This document shows positions 21,738 to 31,109 of a stretch of DNA of 64,000 nucleotides, piece by piece. Position 1 is the first letter of the stretch; each line of letters opens with the position of its first letter. The notes beneath the pieces were generated by a model, which had not been told where the DNA came from, did no database searches, and saw only the letters and a program-made list of their open reading frames with translations. This DNA comes from Prunus persica (Eukaryota > Streptophyta > Magnoliopsida > Rosales > Rosaceae): contig NC_034011.1 of assembly GCF_000346465.2 (NCBI RefSeq), positions 1,712,915 through 1,776,914 on the forward strand, in the 5' to 3' direction. The translations under genes and the position numbers were made by a program.

Positions 21738-23874
21738 ATGGATTATCGATCAGAAGTAGGGAAGCCGGTGATAGTGTTGATTTGCGGTAGCTTAGTCTAT
21801 TACCACTGCGCGCATCGCAACTCCAGCCTCGTCTCTCTTGTATCCGATGTCCTCATCGTCCTCCTCTGTTCGCTCGCCATTCTCGGCCTTCTCTTTCGCC
21901 AGATGAACATCTCGTAAGTCCAAATTCCTCATTTTCCTTTGAGCCCTTGTTTTGTCTGCCCAGAAAATGCGGGAAAGCGACTGCTTTTCTTTCTGTTTTT
22001 GGTTTATTTTTCTGGGTTTTGAGGAATTTGGGTTTCTAAAGTCTTGTTATTGGGTCAATTTGGAGTTTGGTTTTATCTGATAATGGTTGAAAATTGAATG
22101 CAAATTTGTTGTGCTTTAATTGAGTTTGATTGTGAATGATTTTGGGAATTGGGTTTTGTTTAGATTTTGATAGGCTCTTTTACTCTGTAGGGTTGTCTTG
22201 AATGGATGCATTGGAATTGAAATAGGTTATGGGGGATTGAAGAAAAATTGGAGTTGTTACCAAGATAGATGAACTGAGAATTTGTGGTTCTTTGTTTCAA
22301 ATTATAATTGTGTGAATGGTATTATTTGATAAGCGGTTTCTGTGTCATATTATGAATTTATAGATTTGATACGATTGTAGTGGTGAATGGTGATCTTTGT
22401 GTTGAAGTATCTAGTTTTATTGTTGACTAGGGTACCCGTCGATCCACTCGAGTGGCAGATTTCGCAGGACACTGCTAATAGCATTGTTGCATGGTTAGCC
22501 AATACCATAGGAGCAGCTGAGTCTGTATTGAGGGTTGCAGCCACGGGGCACGACAAGAGGTTGTTTTTCAAGGTAATAATGCTTGATGACTGCAATGGAT
22601 TTTTGTTTTGGTATCAAGCTGTTGCAGAGTCTCTATTACTTGGTGGCTATGGATGAAAATTTTCAACGGCTAACATGTAGACATAAGCTGCTGCGAGCTT
22701 CAAGTATCAAGGAGAGGTGCTAATACATGTCTTAAGAATTATAAAGTGGCCCAAGTCAGGACATATTTTGAACTTGATATTGTAGAAATTTGGATTTCTT
22801 TTGGTATTGAGCTCCATATGCATGTTGTTATGTGTGCACATGTGTTTTCATGCTTGCATTTGTCTTTTTCACTGGGAAGGCTTGGATGCCACTTGGATGC
22901 CACTTCGAGGGCACTCCATAATGCACCTTCTCTTCTACTGCATAGTATTTCAGAAGAATAGAATGGAAGCTAAAATGTACTTGTGATAACAGTCCACGAG
23001 ATAATAAAAAATATCTTTGTGGCTGATTTGTAGCTTTGCTGTAGTAGAAAATTAACTTTTTGCACTGAGTACAGACAGCCCTCACTATACTTTTCTAGCT
23101 ATCAATTCTAAATTCTAATCATGAAACTTTTGACCTGAGTGAAGGCATCTTGCGGTCCCATGGCAGGTCCTTTGGCAGACAGGCCATCATGTGTTATTAA
23201 AGCAGTCTGCTTCTGTGCTAGTCTATCAAATTGATTTTTATTTTCCTATTGGTTGCGATGGTTGCAGATGTAGCTTATCAGTATCGTGATAACATGTTAT
23301 CACATAGAATAAAGTTATGCAAATTTGTTAATCATAAGTAGTTCTTGCAGACAGCTAACCCGATAACTTCTCATTTAAATCTTTCTCCAGGTGGTGTTTT
23401 GTCTTTACATGCTTTCAGCTTTGGGACGGTTGGTGTCAGGTCTTACAGTTGCCTATGCTGGTATGTTTTTTGCTTAAATCTGTTACCCCTTCGTAGTTGA
23501 GATTGTTTTCGTAGTTTGGTCTTTTAAGATAAAAATCAAGGTGGCAACTTATGTGTTGTTTTGTCAGATTCAGAAGCCACTGTCTGATTTGCCCCTTGCT
23601 TTTCTTTTGTTTTTATTTTTTTATTTTTTATTAATACAAAGTCATTCACTATTTGAATACATTCATGTAAATTTTCCTTTTTGGCCTGACTTGTATCTTT
23701 GTTTTAAACATCACATATATGTAACTTTCCTCTGCTCCTGGAACAGGATTATGCTTATTTTGCCTTTATATGTTAGCTGAGAACAGTCAGTCAATCAGTG
23801 CATGTTTGTCTCGATTTCTGAGGAGAACGAATGATCTAGCGGAGGAAGATGCTGCTGAGCAAGATACTATGTAG
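21738..23874 (+). CDS. Reticulon-like protein (RTNLB22-like), 171 aa
   Basis: Small ER membrane protein of the plant reticulon-like B family, expected to insert hairpins that curve tubular ER membrane. Exons 21738-21913, 22431-22572, 23391-23460 and 23747-23874 total 172 codons with the stop, phases 2, 0 and 1. The start (ATGGATTATCG) is the first ATG in frame; a nearby ATG at 21721 is out of frame. Hydrophobic segments: residues ~9-20 (VIVLICGSLVYY), ~30-50 (LVSDVLIVLLCSLAILGLLF), and ~108-145 (VVFCLYMLSALGRLVSG and AGLCLFCLYMLAE). The central block VPVDPLEWQISQDTANSIVA is the hallmark I used. The C-terminus is charged (RRTNDLAEEDAAEQDTM) and lacks the usual reticulon KKxx-type tail. The B22 subtype call is from memory. 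Confidence 0.82.
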
Positions 23875-24638
23875 CTTATGTTTTCTGTAACCTCCATGTA
23901 CAATGAATCTTTGTATTTTTTTGTGTGGGTGTATTTCGAGCTACTCAGTTTCTGTGTACATATGACTTTGTGCATGACCCCTCTTGGGGTGGTACAATAT
24001 TGTTAACCAAGAGATACAATTTTATGATACAAACTGTTGAATAATTGACACCATTGCTGAATAAATGCCGGTCATTAGTTTTTGCTACAACCTTTGAGTT
24101 GACATTGTTGATTAGAATTTTTACCGACTGGAAATGAAAAATCGGAAAAATGAAAGTCCAAAGATAATCTATGTTTAACAGTGCTCTGTTTTACCATGAA
24201 CAAGTTAATTTTAGATAATTTTGGAAACAGAAAAGGTAATTTGGGAACAACGAAGAAAAGATGTCCATCTTGTTGTACCTATTCTGATTAGGAAACAAGA
24301 TATAGATCCAATATTGCTGTCGACAGGCCTTTGACTTTTGAATGAGCTTGGTAAGTTAGATTCACCTATATTTTGGGGCAAGCATGCACATTTTACTTTT
24401 TACTGATATAATCCCAACTTGTAAACTACTGATCTTATATAAACCTAGTGGGTCAAATGCAATGACTGGTGAGATAATCTACATCAGTAAAACAGGAACA
24501 CCAACACACATTAGGAAAAGAGATCAAAGTGGAACTATTAGCTCTCTATATTAACATAAAACCTATACAGCTGCCAAGAAAAGAATATACATATCAAGCC
24601 TTACATCAATTCATGGAAGGCTTTCAAAACAATATAAA
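23875..24638. other. Convergent 3' regions of the reticulon and kinase 1 genes
   Basis: No gene. It has a duplicate at 27446-28244. Shared blocks include CTTATGTTTTCTGTAACC after the stop, GACCCCTCTTGGGGTGG (an imperfect palindrome near 23976, repeated at 27555) and ACCAAGAGATACAATTTT. Confidence 0.5.
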
Positions 24639-25772
24639 CTAAGCTGCACCCATTATAGGAAAAGCTGATGGCTTTTGGCACCCAGTGGTTGGGATCACAG
24701 GGGTTGAATCTCTAGGGGACATGAGGGCCAAAGGAAGAATCTGTTGCTCCATCTCCTCTGCCTCTTCAGAGCTCCAACTTCCAAGTGGTATGAAACTACC
24801 ATAATCAAGAACACAGTGCTCAGAAGATGACACTGAAGAAACTTCCTTCATTGGTTCAACTTTAACCTGTCCAATCTCATCAAGTTTCGTCACAAAGGGG
24901 TGGTGCAATAGCTTAGCTGCTGTGAGTCTCTCTGAAGGGTTCCTCATAAAGCAATTCTTTAAGAAATCTTTCGCCTCTTCTGATAACCCACCAGGAATGT
25001 TAGGAACTCCAGAAGCAATCTGAGGCTTTAGGTCATGAAGTTTCACGGCGGCTTCTGCATCCCATGGATGCCTCCCAGTGAGCATCTTCAGCACAACACA
25101 GCCCAATGCCCAAATATCAGAAGGCTTCTCCTGAATTCTATCGAGCACAGTTTCAGGAGATAAGTACATTGGAGTGCCTCTACAAGAACGCTTGCTCACA
25201 GCCCTCTTTGCCAGTCCCAAGTCCCCAATTTTGGGCACAAAACCAGAACCAGAGGTCACAAGTAAGATGTTTTCAGGCTTCAAATCACAGTGCACAAAAC
25301 CCATTTCATGAATGTACTGAACCCCTTTCAAAATAGACTCTGTATATTTCCTCACTTGTAATTCACAGAGCCCAGAGCCCCCAGATTGCTTTATCAAATC
25401 CCCCACTGTTCCTCCATCAGCATACTCCAAGAAGACGTTGTATACCAAATTATGACCAAACCCAGCCGTCACATCTTCTCCATAACAGTTGATAACAAAA
25501 GGGCTGCTACGAAGCGTTTGAAGAAGTGACTTTTCCATCATCAGCTCAAGCGATTCAACCATCAATGCCGATTTCACCGCCATGATCGCCGGAAAACCCT
25601 CGCTACCCAATTTGGGTTTTTTCACAGAGGCCAAATAAACGGACCCAAATCCGCCTTGGCCGAGCTTCCTCCCTCGAACCCACGAGCCACACCCAGTAAG
25701 TAAAAAACTCTTCTCTAAAAGCCCTTGTTCGTCTTCCTTCTGGGTTTCTCTTTTCCTCTTCAAAGAACCCAT
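24639..25772 (-). CDS. MAPKKK17/18-type protein kinase, copy 1 (377 aa, intronless)
   Basis: Serine/threonine kinase of the plant MEKK-like MAPKKK group; members related to MAPKKK17/18 act in ABA and stress signalling. Intronless, ATG at 25772 (MGSLKRKRETQKEDE). The N-terminal ~30 residues are basic. The kinase domain covers residues ~31-295: glycine loop GQGGFGSV (38-45), Lys67 in AVKSA, HCDLKPEN (161-168; Cys replaces Arg of HRD, a non-RD kinase), GDLGLAK with D184 (Leu in the DFG middle position), GTPMYLSPE and DIWALGCVVLKMLTG. The C-terminal tail of ~75 residues is Ser/Glu-rich. It is the tandem duplicate of the kinase at 28245-29375. The family is certain; the subgroup is from memory. 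Confidence 0.88.
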   Translation of the reverse strand: MGSLKRKRETQKEDEQGLLEKSFLLTGCGSWVRGRKLGQGGFGSVYLASVKKPKLGSEGFPAIMAVKSALMVESLELMMEKSLLQTLRSSPFVINCYGEDVTAGFGHNLVYNVFLEYADGGTVGDLIKQSGGSGLCELQVRKYTESILKGVQYIHEMGFVHCDLKPENILLVTSGSGFVPKIGDLGLAKRAVSKRSCRGTPMYLSPETVLDRIQEKPSDIWALGCVVLKMLTGRHPWDAEAAVKLHDLKPQIASGVPNIPGGLSEEAKDFLKNCFMRNPSERLTAAKLLHHPFVTKLDEIGQVKVEPMKEVSSVSSSEHCVLDYGSFIPLGSWSSEEAEEMEQQILPLALMSPRDSTPVIPTTGCQKPSAFPIMGAA

Positions 25773-25840
25773 TGTTTTTTGTACTTTGTAAAAACAAAAA
25801 TTGAAGCTTTTGACTCTGGGTCTGATAGAAACAAATTAAC

Positions 25841-26165
25841 GGAGAAAACGATCAAATGGGTAAGAGAAAAAGAGACGAAGCAGAGAAGTGGGTGATCAAC
25901 GAAGGAGACGATATCATTGAAACAGAGAAGAGTGATCGAAGCGAACGTTTAAGGGTTTTCTATCAGCGTAACTTTGAAGCGGTGATTGAAGCACGTGATT
26001 TTGGAGAAAACGATCAAATTGAAATGGGTAAGAGAAAAAGAGACGAAACAGAGAAAGTGGGTGATCAACGAAGACGACAATATCGTTGATACGGAGAAGA
26101 GAGATCGAAACGAACGTAAAGTTTTAGGGTTTTCTCTCTGCTCAATTTTGACTCGGCGAGAGTTT
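25841..26165 (-). repeat. Tandem duplication (~165 bp x2) in the 5' UTR of kinase copy 1
   Basis: On the + strand, GGAGAAAACGATCAAA followed by ATGGGTAAGAGAAAAAGAGA occurs at 25841-25875 and again at 26003-26043, with flanking homology up to GGGTTTTCT in both units. Kinase copy 2 has a single such unit (about 29445-29590). The duplication thus happened in copy 1 only, or was lost in copy 2, and lengthens the leader to about 430 nt against ~290 nt. Confidence 0.8.
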
Positions 26166-26227
26166 TTGTGAGCGTTCTTGAAATCTGAGTTTGCTTTTTC
26201 CTGGTGGTGTTGGGTTTCCTCTTTCTA

Positions 26228-26234
26228 TTATATA
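26228..26234 (-). promoter_or_regulatory. TATA box of kinase copy 1
   Basis: TATATAA on the minus strand within CTCTCTATATAATAG. The same element is present for copy 2 at 29690-29696. It lies ~455 bp upstream of the start codon, implying a long leader. Confidence 0.6.
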
Positions 26235-26299
26235 GAGAGAGAGCATGGGAGGAGGTAAGCGTTCTAACGGTCATATTTTCTTTCGCGGCCTTTCCTTGC

Positions 26300-27162
26300 G
26301 CTCTAATTAACAAATCTAATTAAAAAGATTCTCTCAACAAAAAAATCAAATAAATAGATTTTATTTGTGAAATGTAATAAATGACTGACTGCTACCAATT
26401 TGAAATCTTAGGTCACTCTTAGCTGGAAACATCATGGCCGTTGGTTTAATATTATCTAACCTGCTGAAAGCATAATCTCGTTTTTTATTTTATTTTATTG
26501 TCTCTTTTATTAAATGACTGAGCTTAGTTTATTTACACCCACATTTTATTATGACAAACACAAAAAATGATTTTCCATTTTATATTTTCTTTCACTCCTT
26601 ATTAATCTATCTTTCATGTTTTTATGTGTGACGGTAACACCACGTGACATGTTGACATGAATTGTGTTCTCATCTTAACTTCTTAATTTATTGTATTGAG
26701 AATGACAACATAATAAGATAAAGTTGAATTTGTTATTTCCATCTCTATCTCATTTTCTTTCCTAAACGAACTCATCAAGGTAAATAGTCATAGTAAATTT
26801 TAAGGAATAATTTCCATTTTAGAAGAAAAAAATTTAATTAAAAAAAAACCCAAAGTGTTCTGATTTGACCAAAAAAAATAGTAATTGTCATACTTACACA
26901 CGACCTTCTAACCATGGTGTCAACCAACATGATTATGTTGATCACTTTATGTTCAATTAAAAAAAAATATCAAACAATTAACAATCAATGAGGATATAAT
27001 AGAAATTTTTTATGAGGATATATGGGTGTGGTGAGCAACAGAACTGGGTGCAAATAGAAGTATCCGTAAAGAAATCTCCAGCCAACAAGTTCTTTAGAAG
27101 AAGAAAAGGTGCAAGCTATAAACACTAATCTTATCAAGCCTATTGCAGAATCTGTCTGCATT
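26300..27162. other. Distal promoter region of kinase copy 1
   Basis: AT-rich, no gene. It aligns by eye with 29780-30619 upstream of copy 2, for example GACATGTTGACATGAATT, AACCATCATGATTATGTT-type and GAAGTATCCGTA segments. This conservation marks the full extent of the duplicated block. Confidence 0.5.
26638..26650 (-). promoter_or_regulatory. G-box/ABRE upstream of kinase copy 1
   Basis: CACGTG at 26641-26646 reads GTCACGTGGTGTT on the gene strand, a classic ABA-response element core (ACGTGG). The identical motif with the same flanks stands upstream of copy 2 at 30112-30117. It lies ~870 bp from the start codon of copy 1. Confidence 0.6.
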
Positions 27163-27329
27163 AGCCACTGTCTGATTTGCCACTTGCCTTTGCTTTTCAT
27201 TGATACAAAGTCTTTCACTATTTGGATACATTCATGGAAATTTTCCTTTTTGGCCTGACTTGTATCTTTGTTTTAAACGTCACACATATGACATATATAA
27301 CTTTCCTAGAATGTCTGCTCCTGAAACAG

Positions 27330-27445
27330 GATTATGCTTGTTTTGCCTTTATATCTTAGCTGAGAACAGTGCATGTTTGTCTCGATTTCTGAGGAGAACG
27401 AAAGATCTAGCCGAGGAAGATGCTGCAGAGCAGGATACCATGTAG
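27330..27445 (+). pseudogene. Orphan copy of reticulon exon 4
   Basis: The acceptor GAAACAG is followed by a 116-bp copy of reticulon exon 4, still open to a TAG at 27443-27445 (LCLFCLYILAENSACLSRF and the DLAEEDAAEQDTM end). Relative to the real exon it lacks 12 bp, removing QSIS between two CAGT repeats. No exons 1-3 precede it, so it is a duplication by-product. Its splice acceptor survives, so it could serve as an alternative terminal exon for the upstream reticulon gene only by skipping the kinase 1 locus, which seems unlikely. Confidence 0.8.
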
Positions 27446-28244
27446 CTTATGTTTTCTGTAACCTCCATGTACAATGAATCTCTGTATATTTTTGTGCGGT
27501 TGTATTTCGGGCTGGCTACTCCTAGTTTCTGTGTACATACAACTTCGTGCCTGACCCCTCTTGGGGTGGTACAATCTTGTTAACCAAGAGATACAATTTT
27601 TATGGTACAAATGGTTGAATAATTGACACCATTCCTGAATAAATGCTGGTCTTTAGTTTTTACTACAACCTTGTGGGTTTACTGCACACAAAATTGATCA
27701 AGAAAATGATGGTAAAAAACCATAGCTAGGAATCTGTTACAAATTTCCTTCGAGCTGACATTGTTGATTAGAATTATTACTGACTGGAAATGAAAAAGGC
27801 AAAGATGGGAAAAATGAAAGTCCAAGGAAAAACCATGCTTCTTCAACAGTGCTGTAATTTACCACGAACAACGGGAACTTTCGAAAACGAAAATGTACTT
27901 TGGGAACAATAAAGAAGAGATGTCCATCTTGTTGTCCCTATGTTTATTAAGGGAAAATATAAGAATTCAATATTGCTGCCTATAAGTTAGAATGACCTGA
28001 ATTTTGGGGCAAGCATGAACATTTTTACTTGATTTAATCCCAACTTGGAAACTACCAATCGTGTATAAACCTAGTGGATCAAATGCAAAGTACAAACATG
28101 AGTAAAACAAGAAGAAACTTGAAAAATGAACCAAGAGAAAGAAATCAAAGTGGAACTAGCTCTCTATTAATAATGAAATCAGCACAGCCACCAAGAAAAG
28201 AATATACAGAATGATGAGGTATCATACTAATCCATGAAAATGCG
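27446..28244. other. Intergenic region 3' of kinase copy 2
   Basis: Duplicate of 23875-24638; no gene seen. It presumably contains the kinase copy 2 3' UTR. Confidence 0.5.
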
Positions 28245-29375
28245 TTAAGCTGCACCAGTTATACCAAAATTTGATGGCTTTCTGCAAACAGTGGTTGGAA
28301 GAATCACAGGTTTTGAGTCCCCAGGGTACAGGACTGCCAAGGGAAGAATCTCCTCTGCATCCCCAGGTTTTGAACCTTCTGCCTTTTCACAATTCTCAGA
28401 GGATGGCACTGCAGAGACTTGCTTCTTTAATGGCTCAACTTTGACCTCTCCAAGCCCATCAAGTTTGGTCACAAAAGGGTGGTTCAATAGCTTAGCAGCT
28501 TCCAACCTCTCAGAAGGGTTCCTCACAAAGCACTTTCGCAAGAAATCTTTAGCATCTTCTGATAGCCAGCCAGGAACAGTGGGAACTTTTGAAGCAATCA
28601 GAAGCTGTAGGTCTTGAAGTGTCGCACCGGCTTCCAAATCCCACGGCCACCTCCCTGTTAACATCTCGAGCACAACACAACCCAAGGCCCAAATATCAGA
28701 AGGCTTCTCCTGATTTCCATAAAGCACGGCTTCTGGTGACAAATATATTGCAGTGCCTTGACAAGTAGGTTCCTTGCGACTCTTTTTTTTATAAACAGCA
28801 AACTTTGCCAGTCCGAAGTCCCCAATTTTGGGCACAAAATCACCATCACTGTTACTCACAAGCAATATGTTTTCAGGCTTCAGATCACAGTGGACACAGC
28901 CCCTTACATGAATGTACTGAAGCCCTTTCAGAAGACACCCTGTATACTTTCTTACTTGGGGCTCAAGCAACCCGCAACCCCTGGATTTCTTTATCAAATC
29001 CCTCATCGTTCCTCCATCAGCATACTCCATGAACACATTGTATGTACATTTATTTTCAGCATCAGCGGTCATATCTGATCCATAACAGTCGATAACAAAA
29101 GGGCAGTCGCCAAAAATTTTAAGAAGTGTCCTTTCCATGAGCAGCTCAGGCGATTTAGAGACCCGTCCTGATTTCACAGCCATAATCGCCGGCAAATCCT
29201 CGCTACCCAACTTGGGTTTTTTCGCAGTGGCCAAATAAACCGACCCGAATCCGCCTTTGCCGAGCATCCGCCCTCGAACCCACTCGCACTCAGGAATTGA
29301 CAAACTCCTCTCTTTCTGTACAAGTCCCGGTTCGTCTTCCTTTTGGGTTTCTCTTTTCCTCTTCAATGAACCCAT
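28245..29375 (-). CDS. MAPKKK17/18-type protein kinase, copy 2 (376 aa, intronless)
   Basis: Tandem duplicate of the kinase at 24639-25772. I chose the ATG at 29375 because MGSLKRKRETQKEDE matches copy 1 exactly. The frame is open upstream to 29534, but that extension is 5' UTR-like and absent in copy 1. Kinase domain: GKGGFGSV (39-46), Lys68 in AVKSG, HCDLKPEN (162-169, non-RD), canonical DFG (186-188), a longer activation segment (YKKKSRKEPTCQ), GTAIYLSPE and DIWALGCVVLEMLTG. The C-terminal tail has diverged from copy 1 more than the catalytic core. Same ABRE and TATA box upstream. Function inferred: stress or ABA-responsive MAP3K. Confidence 0.88.
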   Translation of the reverse strand: MGSLKRKRETQKEDEPGLVQKERSLSIPECEWVRGRMLGKGGFGSVYLATAKKPKLGSEDLPAIMAVKSGRVSKSPELLMERTLLKIFGDCPFVIDCYGSDMTADAENKCTYNVFMEYADGGTMRDLIKKSRGCGLLEPQVRKYTGCLLKGLQYIHVRGCVHCDLKPENILLVSNSDGDFVPKIGDFGLAKFAVYKKKSRKEPTCQGTAIYLSPEAVLYGNQEKPSDIWALGCVVLEMLTGRWPWDLEAGATLQDLQLLIASKVPTVPGWLSEDAKDFLRKCFVRNPSERLEAAKLLNHPFVTKLDGLGEVKVEPLKKQVSAVPSSENCEKAEGSKPGDAEEILPLAVLYPGDSKPVILPTTVCRKPSNFGITGAA

Positions 29376-29689
29376 TGTTCTTGTAGTTTGTGAAAACAAA
29401 ATGAAAGCTTTTGGCTTCTGGGTTTTGACAAAAACAAAGGGACAGACAGAGAAAACGATCAACTGGGTAAAGAGCGAAAGAGCAAAAGAGATGAAGTGGT
29501 TGATGTTGAAGAAACAGAGAAGTGGCTGATCCACGAAGAAGACGATATAAGAGAAATTGAAGCAAGCAAAGCGTTTAGGGTTTTATATTGCTTAAATTTG
29601 ACGCGTTGATTGAAAGCTCGTGACTTTGTGTGAGGGTTTATGAAATCTGATTTTCCTTTTTCCTGGTGGAGTTGGGTTTCCTTTTTCCA

Positions 29690-30117
29690 TTATATAGAGA
29701 TAAGGGTTGAAGGCGGTGAGCCTCTAACGGTCATATTTTCGTTTCCCGGCCTTTCCTTGCGCCCCAATTAACAATCTTTTAAAAGATTTTTTAATTGTTG
29801 TTATTATTTTATTTTGTGAAATCTTGGCGTTAATCTTATGCCACTGTTAGCTGGAAACATAATGGCCGTTGGTTTAGTATCATCTGGACCGCTGAAGGCA
29901 TACTTTTTGTTTATTAGACCTTGCTTTTTTAACTTTCTCTTTTATTAAATGGCTGAGTTTAGTGTCACATTTTATTACGACACACACACCAAAACAAAAA
30001 TAAAAAAACAAAAAAATAGTTTTATTTCTAAATTTTAATTTTTGGACAGAGAAATTTTTTTTTCCCCTCATTCCTTAACCTCTCTTTATTTTTTATATAT
30101 GACGGTAACACCACGTG
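29690..30117 (-). promoter_or_regulatory. Promoter of kinase copy 2 (TATA and G-box/ABRE)
   Basis: TATA box at 29690-29696 (TATATAA on the minus strand) and CACGTG at 30112-30117, with the same flanks as copy 1 (GTCACGTGGTGTT). The two motifs and the sequence between them are retained after duplication, although indels separate the copies elsewhere. Confidence 0.55.
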
Positions 30118-30619
30118 ACATGTTGACATGAATTATGTTATTATCTTAACTTCTTAATTTATTGTAGTGAAAATGACAACGTGATAGGATAAAGTTAAAT
30201 TTGTTATTTCCATCCTTATCTCATTTTATTTCCTAAACGAGACCTCGTCAAGGTAAATAGTCCTAGTACATTTTAAAGAATAATTTCCATTTTAGAAGAA
30301 AAAATATTTTAAAAAAATACACAAAGTGTTCTGATTTGACAAAAAATAGTAATTGTCATACTTACACACGACTTTCTAACCACGGTGTGAACCACCATGA
30401 TTATGTTCACTTTATTTTAGCTAAAAAGAAATCAAACAATTAACAATCAATGAGGACAGAAGGGGAAGGTTAGGAAATTTTTGTGAGGACATATGGGTGT
30501 TGTGAGAAAAAGAAACTGGGTGCAATTCGAAGTATCCGTACAGAAACATTCAGCCGACAAGTTCTTTAGAAGAAGAAAAAGTGCTAGCTATGAACACTAA
30601 TCTTTATCAAGCGTATTGC

Positions 30620-31109
30620 TGATTGGCAAAATTTCCATCAACTCTTCACCTCACAAGCAGTTCAGTACGCATAAAAATTAAAAAAGACCTGAAATTTGAT
30701 TTTTCCTTTTTCACTTTTGATTGGTATGAATTTGAAGGTATAAAAGGAAAAAGAATCTTAAGGACACAAATATATCATTTATCAGTACATGTTCTTTGTC
30801 TGGCACATAATTGAAGCTCAACTGCCAGTTGGTCAAAACTTAACATTAGCGCAAGGGCTTTGGAGAAAGAAAAAAAGAGAACATGGGGAAACCAACCCCA
30901 AATGAAAAGAATCGAAAAATCAAAATAAACACTTATACTAAAGGGCGTCAAGATCCAATTTCCAACCAAACTAGGCCTGTGTAAAATAACCTAGACGACA
31001 CTTCAACGAATTAGTCGACACCTCCCACCTGGTAATTTAGACCAGCAGAGATCTCCATGTGAGTTTTAACTATGATCCTAAGTGAAATCTTGCTTGAGTT
31101 TGTTATAAC
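30620..31109. other. Spacer between kinase copy 2 promoter and carrier gene
   Basis: No gene recognised. The right part should be the 3' UTR of the carrier gene on the minus strand. Confidence 0.4.

Larger units (their letters stand above)
23575..27162. repeat. Segmental tandem duplication, unit 1 (3588 bp)
   Basis: It starts inside reticulon intron 3 (AGCCACTGTCTGATTTGCC at 23575) and runs through reticulon exon 4, the first kinase gene, its 5' UTR and promoter to the junction at ~27162. Unit 2 repeats the same order. The junction is visible because AGCCACTGTCTGATTTGCC restarts at 27163, right after promoter sequence. Confidence 0.88.
27163..30619. repeat. Segmental tandem duplication, unit 2 (~3457 bp)
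   Basis: Second copy of 23575-27162 in the same orientation: partial reticulon intron 3, exon 4, kinase gene and promoter. Homology fades at GCGTATTGC near 30619, which matches unit 1 at 27139-27146. The period is 3588 bp. Confidence 0.88.

Noticed and set aside
25856..26171. Plus-strand ORFs beginning MGKRKRDE at two places
   Set aside because: They are antisense reads of the tandemly duplicated 5' UTR of the kinase gene; the similarity between them reflects DNA duplication, not a protein family.
28245..29534. Longer 429-aa version of kinase copy 2 with N-terminal MDQPLLCFF... extension
   Set aside because: The extension has no counterpart in copy 1, overlaps leader sequence, and the conserved MGSLKRKRE start at 29375 matches copy 1.
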